A DNA stretch of 64,000 nucleotides from Auanema rhodensis (lineage: Eukaryota; Nematoda; Chromadorea; Rhabditida; Rhabditidae), in NCBI GenBank assembly GCA_964057225.1, contig OZ059899.1:11098001-11162000 (forward strand). Reading direction: 5' to 3'. The position numbers were made by a program, and so were the translations under genes. Each line of letters begins with the position of its first letter. Position 1 is the first letter of the stretch. Under the pieces are notes generated by a model, which was given only the letters and a program-made list of their open reading frames with translations, had not been told where the DNA came from and ran no database searches. Of the stretch, positions 55,782 through 64,000 are shown in pieces.

Positions 55782-56373
55782 TACGAAAGTACGAAATAAC
55801 AAAGCGCTGATTATAGGAAACGTGAATGAATGCAGATATTCTCAATTCCGATTCATTAACTAGATCGTGGTCAGCATTTTACAACATTGATAAAATAGAA
55901 ACTGAGAAAAAAACATCAACAAATGACACTATTAACTTGGTTTTTCGAACAGCTTTTTTATATTTCTTTTTTCACTATGAGAGAACTTATATTTATTGCT
56001 TTTTCAAAATTTTCCATTTTTAACATTATACATCTTGACTATCACACATTGAGAACAACAGTTGGCAATGTTGGTTGTCACGTCATATTTCATGCAGTTA
56101 GATTTTCAGACACATTAATACCTTTGACCATTCTTCTTATGAGTTTTGTAACGATAGATCGTAATAGGAAATGAATTGGTATAATATGAAAAAATACAAG
56201 ACATAGTCAACATTGATTTCCCCAAATAGTATCATGTTTGCTTGTTATTCAATTAGAACACTTATTTTTTGATTGTTTTCTTCAAATATTCTTTTTTTTC
56301 TTTAACAAAGTTATGACTGAGATCAAAATTTGAACTTACTTTTGAACAATTAAACAGAAATTTAAAAAATATT

Positions 56374-56447
56374 TGCCGCCAGCAGGGGTCGAACCTGCGA
56401 CCTTGGGCTTATTAGACCCACGCTCTAACCGACTGAGCTATGGCGGC
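56374..56447 (-). tRNA. tRNA-Ile(AAT), array copy 59
   Basis: Consensus sequence. Confidence 0.95.
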
Positions 56448-57039
56448 TACGAAAGTACGAAATAACAAAGCGCTGATTATAGGAAACGTGAATGAATGCA
56501 GATATTCTCAATTCCGATTCATTAACTAGATCGTGGTCAGCATTTTACAACATTGATAAAATAGAAACTGAGAAAAAAACATCAACAAATGACACTATTA
56601 ACTTGGTTTTTTGAACAGCTTTTTTATATTTCTTTTTTCACTATGAGAGAACTTATATTTATTGCTTTTTCAAAATTTTCCATTTTTAACATTATACATC
56701 TTGACTATCACACATTGAGAACAACAGTTGGCAATGTTGGTTGTCACGTCATATTTCATGCAGTTAGATTTTCAGACACATTAATACCTTTGACCATTCT
56801 TCTTATGAGTTTTGTAACGATAGATCGTAATAGGAAATGAATTGGTATAATATGAAAAAATACAAGACATAGTCAACATTGATTTCCCCAAATAGTATCA
56901 TGTTTGCTTGTTATTCAATTAGAACACTTATTTTTTGATTGTTTTCTTCAAATATTCTTTTTTTTCTTTAACAAAGTTATGACTGAGATCAAAATTTGAA
57001 CTTACTTTTGAACAATTAAACAGAAATTTAAAAAATATT

Positions 57040-57113
57040 TGCCGCCAGCAGGGGTCGAACCTGCGACCTTGGGCTTATTAGACCCACGCTCTAACCGACT
57101 GAGCTATGGCGGC
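57040..57113 (-). tRNA. tRNA-Ile(AAT), array copy 60
   Basis: Consensus sequence. Confidence 0.95.
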
Positions 57114-57707
57114 TACGAAAGTACGAAATAACAAAGCGCTGATTATAGGAAACGTGAATGAATGCAGATATTCTCAATTCCGATTCATTAACTAGATCGT
57201 GGTCAGCATTTTACAACATTGATAAAATAGAAACTGAGAAAAAAACATCAACAAATGACACTATTAACTTGGTTTTTTGAACAGCTTTTTTATATTTCTT
57301 TTTTCACTATGAGAGAACTTATATTTATTGCTTTTTCAAAATTTTCCATTTTTAACATTATACATCTTGACTATCACACATTGAGAACAACAGTTGGCAA
57401 TGTTGGTTGTCACGTCATATTTCATGCAGTTAGATTTTCAGACACATTAATACCTTTGACCATTCTTCTTATGAGTTTTGTAACGATAGATCGTAATAGG
57501 AAATGAATTGGTATAATATGAAAAAATACAAGACATAGTCAACATTGATTTCCCCAAATAGTATCATGTTTGCTTGTTATTCAATTAGAACACTTATTTT
57601 TTGATTGTTTTCTTGAAATATTCTTTTTTTTTTCACTAACAAAGTTATGACTGAGATCAAAATTTGAACTTACTTTTGAACAATTAAACAGAAATTTAAA
57701 AAATATT

Positions 57708-57781
57708 TGCCGCAAGCAGGGGTCGAAACTGCGACCTTGGGCTTATTAGACCCACGCTCTAACCGACTGAGCTATGGCGGC
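57708..57781 (-). tRNA. tRNA-Ile(AAT), array copy 61, degenerate
   Basis: G67T breaks an acceptor pair, and G53T breaks the near-universal G53-C61 pair and the B box. Probably a pseudogene. Confidence 0.75.
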
Positions 57782-58375
57782 TACGAAAGTACGAAATAAC
57801 AAAGCGCTGATTATAGGAAACGTGAATGAATGCAGATAATCTCAATTCCGATTCATTAACTAGATCGTGGTCAGCATTTTACAACATTGATAAAATAGAA
57901 ACTGAGAAAAAAACATCAACAAATGACACTATTGACTTGGTTTTTTGAACAGCTTTTTTATATTTCTTTTTTCACTATGAGAGAACTTATATTTATTGCT
58001 TTTTCAAAATTTTCCATTTTTAAGCATTATACATCTTGACTATCACACATTGAGAACAACAGTTCGCAATGTTGGTTGTCACGTCATATTTCATGCAGTT
58101 AGATTTTCAGACACATTAATACCTTTGACCATTCTTCTTATGAGTTTTGTAACGATAGATCGTAATAGGAAATGAATTGGTATAATATGAAAAAATACAA
58201 GACATAGTCAACATTGATTTCCCCAAATAGTATCATGTTTGCTTGTTATTCAATTAGAACACTTATTTTTTGATTGTTTTCTTGAAATATTCTTTTTTTT
58301 TCTTTAACAAAGTTATGACTGAGATCAAAATTTGAACTTACTTTTGAACAATTAAACAGAAATTTAAAAAATATT

Positions 58376-58449
58376 TGCCGCCAGCAGGGGTCGAACCTGC
58401 GACCTTGGGCTTATTAGACCCACGCTCTAACCGACTGAGCTATGGCGGC
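58376..58449 (-). tRNA. tRNA-Ile(AAT), array copy 62
   Basis: Consensus sequence. Confidence 0.95.
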
Positions 58450-59042
58450 TACGAAAGTACGAAATAACAAAGCGCTGATTATAGGAAACATGAATGAATG
58501 CAGATATTCTCAATTCCGATTCATTAACTAGATCGTGGTCAGCATTTTACAACATTGATAAAATAGAAACTGAGAAAAAAACATCAACAAATGACACTAT
58601 TAACTTGGTTTTTTGAACAGCATTTTTATATTTCTTTTTTCACTATGAGAGAACTTATATTTATTGCTTTTTCAAAATTTTCTATTTTTAACATTATACA
58701 TCTTGACTATCACACATTGAGAACAACAGTTGGCAATATTGGTTGTCACGTCATATTTCATGCAGTTAGATTTTCAGACACATTAATACCTTTGACCATT
58801 CTTCTTATGAGTTTTGTAACGATAGATCGTAATAGGAAATGAATTGGTATAATATGAAAAAATACAAGACATAGTCAAGATTGATTTCCCCAAATAGTAT
58901 CATGTTTGCTTGTTATTCAGTTAGAACACTTATTTTTTGATTGTTTTCTTGAAATATTCTTTTTTTTTCTTTAACAAAGTTATGACTGAGATCAAAATTT
59001 GAACTTACTTTTGAACAATTAAACAGAAATTTAAAAAATATT

Positions 59043-59116
59043 TGCCGCCAGCAGGGGTCGAACCTGCGACCTTGGGCTTATTAGACCCACGCTCTAACCG
59101 ACTGAGCTATGGCGGC
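59043..59116 (-). tRNA. tRNA-Ile(AAT), array copy 63
   Basis: Consensus sequence. Confidence 0.95.
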
Positions 59117-59709
59117 TACGAAAGTACGAAATAACAAAGCGCTGATTATAGGAAACGTGAATGAATGCAGATATTCTCAATTCCGATTCATTAACTAGAT
59201 CGTGGTCAGCATTTTACAACATTGATAAAATAGAAACTGAGAAAAAAACATCAACAAATGACACTATTAACTTGGTTTTTTGAACAGCTTTTTTATATTT
59301 CTTTTTTCACTATGAGAGAACTTATATTTATTGCTTTTTCAAAATTTTCCATTTTCAACATTATACATCTTGACTATCACACATTGAGAACAACAGTTGG
59401 CAATGTTGGTTGTCACGTCATATTTCATGCAGTTAGATTTTCAGACACATTAATACCTTTGACCGTTCTTCTTATGAGTTTTGTAACGATAATTCGTAAT
59501 AGGAAATGAATTGGTATAATATGAAAAAATACAAGACATAGTCAACATTGATTTCCCCAAATAGTATCATGTTTGCTTGTTATTCAATTAGAACACTTAT
59601 TTTTTGATTGTTTTCTTGAAATATTCTTTTTTTTTCTTTAACAAAGTTATGACTGAGATCAAAATTTGAACTTACTTTTGAACAATTAAACAGAAATTTA
59701 AAAAATATT

Positions 59710-59783
59710 TGCCGCCAGCAGGGGTCGAACCTGCGACCTTGGGCTTATTAGACCCACGCTCTAACCGACTGAGCTATGGCGGC
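59710..59783 (-). tRNA. tRNA-Ile(AAT), array copy 64
   Basis: Consensus; last copy, 452 bp before the array ends. Confidence 0.95.
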
Positions 59784-60235
59784 TACGAATGTACGAAATA
59801 ACAAAGCGCTGATTATAGGAAACGTGAATGAATGCAGATATTCTCAATTCCGATTCATTAACTAGATCGTGGTCAGCATTTTACAACATTGATAAAATAG
59901 AAACTGAGAAAAAAACATCAACAAATGACACTATTAACTTGGTTTTTTGAACAGCATTTTTATATTTCTTTTTTCACTCTGAGAGAACTTATATTCATTG
60001 ATTTTTCAAAATTTTCCATTTTTAACATTATACATCTTGACTATCACACATTGAGAACAACAGTTGGCAATATTGGTTGTCACGTCATATTTCATGCAGT
60101 TAGATTTTCAGACACATTAATACCTTTGACCGTTCTTCTTATGAGTTTTGTAACGATAATTCGTAATAGGAAATGAATTGGTATAATATGAAAAAATACA
60201 AGACATAGTCAACATTGATTTCCCCAAATAGTATC

Positions 60236-60353
60236 GTTACATATTGTTTCTTCCCGGAAATCAATCAACAACAAAGAAGTGTTACAATTAGAAATGGCAC
60301 AAAATAAAATAAAAAAATTTCAACAATTTGATTTTGTTAAAAAAAAAATACCT
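60236..60353. other. Flank between the array and the right-hand Gypsy pol gene
   Basis: 118 bp, AT-rich, with a T-run on the minus strand just after the pol stop. No LTR fits in this space. Confidence 0.5.
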
Positions 60354-63300
60354 TCAAGAAATTGTGATAACCGGAATAGATGTTGTCCGTTGGTAAGGTT
60401 TGACGAAGTCCTTGTGTACTCTTCTGCTTTTTCCTTTATCTGTTTGAACCACGACGAAAGATCTTTGAACTGCTGTAACTAAATAAGGCCCTTCGAATGA
60501 AGGTGTTAGTTTGTTTCGAGTAGAATTCACTTTTATCATAACTAAGTCATTAACCTGAATTTCTTTATTTTGTGTTCTATTTCGTGTATTGTACCGTTGT
60601 TCATTCTTCTTTGTGCATGTTTCAATTCTATCTTTTACTATATTAGATGTGCTTTCATTTTGTATTAGCGATCTATTGACAAAATCTTCTGTAGGATTGG
60701 CTGGTTCTTCAGTTTGAAGATTATTCCCAGGCAATTGATGGTCAATAGGAAGTCTTGCATCCCGACCAAATAATACAACATATGGACTAATAGATGTTGA
60801 TGAGTTTGGTAACGTATTGATCGCAAACATAACTTTGGGTAGGTGTATATCCCAGTTAGTTTGTTGTTCATTCACGAATGAAGAGAGAGCTTCTTCCAAA
60901 GTTCTATGAAGTCTCTCAACTTGTCCATTAGCATTTTTATGATATGGTAGCGTAGTAGTGTGTTTAATTCCAAATTGTTTACACATAGCTTGAAATTCAG
61001 ATGACAAAAAGCTACTACCATTATCGGTTATCATACTCATTGGTGGTCCATATATGAAAACAAATCTAATTACAAACGCTTTTGTGATTTCAGTAGCCGT
61101 TTGTGTTATTAATGGGCAAGTTGTTCCCCATTTACTAAAAGCATCTTGAATACTCAAGATGTATCGATGTCCATCATTAGTGCGAGGTAAAGGACCTAGT
61201 ATATCTACATGAATACGATCAAATGGCTTTTCGGGTATAACAAATCTTCCCATAGGTTGAATATACGATTGGTGTGGGTTAGATTTCCTACTTGCACATT
61301 TTGTACAACGATTAATAAATTCAGTTATTTGTGGAACCATATTAGTCCAAAAGAATCGTCGTCGAATCGCATCAGTAGTTTTATTTATACCTAGGTGTGC
61401 ACCAATTTTGGAATCTTCGTGAAAAAATTTGATGACAACATCAGTTATTTTGTCGTTTCGAGGCAAAATAATAGATGGTTTTAAATAATTTTTCGCTTGT
61501 TTTGCATGTAATATGCCTTCTCGTTCTTCATACCGGTCTGATATATTAGCCGGACAGTTATCATTATTAATTTGAGAAAGTGCTTCGCGAATCCAGGGAA
61601 CTCCAGCTTGAACTTTCCGTATTTCTTCACAATTTAGTTGGTCAATAGAAGAAATAGTTGTAATATGAGCAATAAAAGCATCAACAGGTTTTACTTCGTC
61701 CTTTGGTTTAGTAGGACGACTGTCATTTGCTTCGTTTCCTATATACCTGGAGAGAGCATCACAGACACTGTTTAATTTGCCAGGACGATATTCAATCTTT
61801 ATGTTGAAATCTTGTATCATTAGTTGATACTTGGCTAATCTACCTATGAGATCTTTACGCGACATTAAACTGGTTAATGGTCGGTGATCTGTGATAACTG
61901 TGGTAGGTACTCCTAATACATAGGTACGGAATTGTTGAAGAGCAAAGACTAAACCGAGTGCTTCAACTTCAATAGGAGGATATTTCCGTTCCGCTGGAGT
62001 CAACTTTCTACTAGCGAACGCAATCGGGTGTAATGGAGAATTTTTCTCTGCTGATTGCAATAAAACTGCTCCCACAGCGATCATACTGCCATCACTTTCT
62101 ATAACAAAAGGTTGGTCTGCTTTAGGAGGTTTCAGTACAGGGGCAGTACACAGTAATGTTTTTAAAGTTTTAAATGCGTCTGCATGTTCCGATTTCCACT
62201 CAAAAGGAGTATCCTTATGTGTTAACTTATACAATGGCTCCGCTATTTCGGCATAATTTTGAATAAACCGTCGAAAATAGTTAGTCATACCTAGAAAGGA
62301 TCTAACAGCCGTAACTGTACTTAACTTTGGAAATTCGGAAACAGCCTCTATCTTAGCAGGATCTGGTTTAACACCATTTCTACCTATTACAAAACCCAAA
62401 AACTTTACTTCAGTGGCTGCAAAGCAGCATTTAGATAACTTAATTTTTAACCCTAGTTCAGTGACCTTTTTCAGCACTTCTTGTATATCTCTTAAATGTT
62501 CTTCAGCTGAGTTCGAAATTATTAGCAAATCATCTAGATATACAAACAGTTTGCATCTAACAAGAGATTGCAAGTATCGTACTGCGGATTGAAAAGTGTG
62601 TGGCGCTCCACACAATCCCATAGGCATTCGGCAATACTGATAGGTACCTGATGGAGTGGTAAAAGCAGTTAGGTATCTATCTGAGCGTTTCAACGGTATT
62701 TGGAAGAAACCAGAAATGAGATCAAAATTCGAAAAGAACTGAGCTCCAGCCGCTAAGTCGATGATATCAGGAATGTGTGGGATGCTGTATGTTTGTTTCT
62801 TAGTAACACTATTCAATGCTCTAAAGTCAGTAACGAACCGGAAAGAATTATCTTTCTTTTTCACAAGAACAACCGGACTAGTGAAAGTAGCCGTCGAATT
62901 TTCGATTATACCTTGCGACAACATTTCTTTCACTTGCCGTTCTACTTCTTCTTGCTTACCCAATGGTACTCTGTAAGATCTACTTTTTGGAAAATCCATA
63001 TCAGATCTTATAGGAATGGCATGTTCAACTGGTCCGCAAAAGAGACCAATATTATGATCATGGTTGAAAAATGCCGTTTGGTTTTCCTTAATGATTGTGA
63101 TCAGATTTTTCTTCATTTTATGGGACAGAGTGCAAGAATTGAAGTTCAAATCATCCAAAAGATGCTGAGGAAAAGTTGGTAACTTATCTTCCCAATCAGC
63201 TTCAGGTGGAACATAATCGTACATAATTTCTTTAGATGCTATAAGTCCTGAACCAATGTGGTCATTTTTATTAATTTTAATTGGCTTTGAAGAATTGTTT

Positions 63301-64000
63301 GATACTACCATAGTAATAGGAAAAGGTCCTATGGCGGCATCTGGAATTGAGATAGGACCTGTGCTAGATTTTAAAAGAGCATATTGATCAAAATCTAATT
63401 CTGGTCCTGTTTGCAAAGATATATGGGAGGTACTGTGTGGTGGAACTGTTACTGTGGACAAACTTATGATATTTACTGTTTTAGTTGTGGTTTTATATGC
63501 AAAACGACCAGGTTTTACCAAAGGTGTTTCCATATTACCAACAATCAACTTGCCTTTACATAGTTTTAATGTAGTAAATATCTCTCTTTCTTCCAACGTA
63601 CGCATAAAATCAGTACCAAGTAACATTTGTCCTGGACAGTCATTGTCTTCAGATATTAAAAATTCGTGTTCCACTTGGTAACCTGCTATACCCACATCTA
63701 ACTTGCATTTTCCCACAAAGCGAAACTCTGATCCATTTGCAGTGGATGCAGATTTAGAATATTTTGTAAAATATTGTCTTCCAATATATGCCAATGTGGA
63801 GAACGGAATATATGAGACCGTAGCTCCAGAATCCCATAATGCTAACAGTCCTCTACCTTCAATGTCAATATGAACAAACGGTAACATGTGTCCATTTTTC
63901 TTTGTTGTTGTGTGACATACAAAAGGTATGGCTAAAGGAATGTAAGTTATGATGGTGGGAAAATAGCTCCGCATCAATTCATCACTAACTGTTTCATGAA
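60354..64000 (-). CDS. pol: Ty3/Gypsy Pol polyprotein (protease, RT, RNase H, integrase), 5' end outside the window
   Basis: The frame is open from the right edge to the stop at 60354, over 1,200 residues. Counting from the TTG codon at 63977: aspartic protease DSGA at 49-52; reverse transcriptase about 350-510 with FRFVTDFRALN and the catalytic YLDD near 479; RNase H about 617-730 with ESDGS, EVEALGL and TDHRPL; integrase zinc finger near 850-890 (two His, then CTKC); catalytic core with HVDILGP, ITDNGSSF and NGQVERLHRTLEE near 925, 985 and 1018; and a GPY-type module (SFEGPYLV) near 1165. All domains keep their catalytic residues and there is no break. It is related to the LTR2 element's integrase but clearly a different family. 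Gag and both LTRs are not in the window. Confidence 0.93.
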   Translation of the reverse strand, partial: HETVSDELMRSYFPTIITYIPLAIPFVCHTTTKKNGHMLPFVHIDIEGRGLLALWDSGATVSYIPFSTLAYIGRQYFTKYSKSASTANGSEFRFVGKCKLDVGIAGYQVEHEFLISEDNDCPGQMLLGTDFMRTLEEREIFTTLKLCKGKLIVGNMETPLVKPGRFAYKTTTKTVNIISLSTVTVPPHSTSHISLQTGPELDFDQYALLKSSTGPISIPDAAIGPFPITMVVSNNSSKPIKINKNDHIGSGLIASKEIMYDYVPPEADWEDKLPTFPQHLLDDLNFNSCTLSHKMKKNLITIIKENQTAFFNHDHNIGLFCGPVEHAIPIRSDMDFPKSRSYRVPLGKQEEVERQVKEMLSQGIIENSTATFTSPVVLVKKKDNSFRFVTDFRALNSVTKKQTYSIPHIPDIIDLAAGAQFFSNFDLISGFFQIPLKRSDRYLTAFTTPSGTYQYCRMPMGLCGAPHTFQSAVRYLQSLVRCKLFVYLDDLLIISNSAEEHLRDIQEVLKKVTELGLKIKLSKCCFAATEVKFLGFVIGRNGVKPDPAKIEAVSEFPKLSTVTAVRSFLGMTNYFRRFIQNYAEIAEPLYKLTHKDTPFEWKSEHADAFKTLKTLLCTAPVLKPPKADQPFVIESDGSMIAVGAVLLQSAEKNSPLHPIAFASRKLTPAERKYPPIEVEALGLVFALQQFRTYVLGVPTTVITDHRPLTSLMSRKDLIGRLAKYQLMIQDFNIKIEYRPGKLNSVCDALSRYIGNEANDSRPTKPKDEVKPVDAFIAHITTISSIDQLNCEEIRKVQAGVPWIREALSQINNDNCPANISDRYEEREGILHAKQAKNYLKPSIILPRNDKITDVVIKFFHEDSKIGAHLGINKTTDAIRRRFFWTNMVPQITEFINRCTKCASRKSNPHQSYIQPMGRFVIPEKPFDRIHVDILGPLPRTNDGHRYILSIQDAFSKWGTTCPLITQTATEITKAFVIRFVFIYGPPMSMITDNGSSFLSSEFQAMCKQFGIKHTTTLPYHKNANGQVERLHRTLEEALSSFVNEQQTNWDIHLPKVMFAINTLPNSSTSISPYVVLFGRDARLPIDHQLPGNNLQTEEPANPTEDFVNRSLIQNESTSNIVKDRIETCTKKNEQRYNTRNRTQNKEIQVNDLVMIKVNSTRNKLTPSFEGPYLVTAVQRSFVVVQTDKGKSRRVHKDFVKPYQRTTSIPVITIS

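Larger units (their letters stand above)
10211..60235. repeat. 50-kb tandem array of tRNA-Ile-containing repeat units
   Basis: Head-to-tail repeats with a basic unit of about 667 bp (660s to 670s). A 411-bp form lacks about 256 bp between the CACGTCATATTTCATG segment and the AAACAGAAAT segment before the tRNA. Each unit carries one minus-strand tRNA-Ile(AAT) gene, 64 in all. Units differ by a few point changes. Homology starts and ends at the same 7-mer, TAGTATC (10211-10217 and 60229-60235), so an integral number of units is present apart from the inserted retroelement DNA. Beyond the tRNA the unit is AT-rich with no recognised gene; an 83-codon open frame in most units is considered chance. 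Confidence 0.96.

Noticed and set aside
10574-60176. An 83-codon open frame (starting MTLLTWFF) repeated in most array units, plus 60- to 110-codon relatives
   Set aside because: Composition is that of AT-rich DNA, frames shift between the short and long units, some units lack it, and no ribosomal or homology evidence exists. It is kept open because the units are copies of each other.
10211-60235. CRISPR array, because of regular spacing
   Set aside because: The whole 667-bp unit is repeated with no variable spacers, and the surrounding genes are eukaryotic.
10211-60235. tRNA-derived SINE family
   Set aside because: Units are head-to-tail without poly(A) tails or target duplications, and the tRNA part is a full, well-folded gene, not a diverged SINE head.

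Overview
The window is invertebrate nuclear DNA. It is AT-rich and carries very short spliceosomal introns (about 40-54 nt where they can be placed), a Polinton/Maverick element, Ty3/Gypsy retroelements and eukaryotic tRNA genes with Pol III terminators. I cannot name the species from sequence alone; mites, nematodes and some insects have introns this short.

Region 1 (1 to about 7740) is the greater part of a Polinton (Maverick). It holds the C-terminal part of a protein-primed family B DNA polymerase, a double jelly-roll major capsid protein, a basic small virion protein, an adenain-like protease, a small membrane protein, a two-finger C2H2 protein, a penton-like minor capsid protein, an A32-type packaging ATPase, two conserved Polinton proteins and a retroviral-type integrase with a chromodomain. 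All frames are open. The left end lies outside the window and no terminal inverted repeat can be confirmed. Next to it (7995-8600, minus strand) is a three-exon gene for a small Cys-rich protein, followed by AT-rich non-coding DNA with small repeats (8600-10210).

Region 2 (10211-60235) is the striking part: about 50 kb of head-to-tail repeats with a 667-bp basic unit and a 411-bp deletion derivative. I count 64 tRNA-Ile(AAT) genes, all on the minus strand; 46 match one consensus and 18 carry variants. The array has higher-order structure (a 1,745-bp three-unit repeat, and 3,421-bp and 4,824-bp block duplications). It also carries passengers that were amplified with it: a solo LTR (LTR1, 5-bp target duplication) in several copies, and a second LTR family (LTR2) nested inside LTR1. 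The LTR2 Gypsy element has an internal deletion fusing gag to integrase, and part of it lies in a 5.0-kb tandem duplication with a templated filler at the junction. A probable two-exon gene of unknown function (33340-33882) lies beside that gag gene. The array starts and ends at the same 7-mer, TAGTATC.

Region 3 (60236-64000) is the pol polyprotein of a different Ty3/Gypsy element (protease, reverse transcriptase, RNase H, integrase), open to the right edge and bordered on its 3' side by the array.

The Polinton genes together form a self-synthesising transposon that could also make a virion: polymerase and integrase for replication and insertion, protease, ATPase and capsid proteins for assembly. 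The tRNA array looks like a satellite built from a Pol III gene and homogenised by unequal exchange. Because so much of the window is near-identical repeat, copy number and order depend on the assembly being right.
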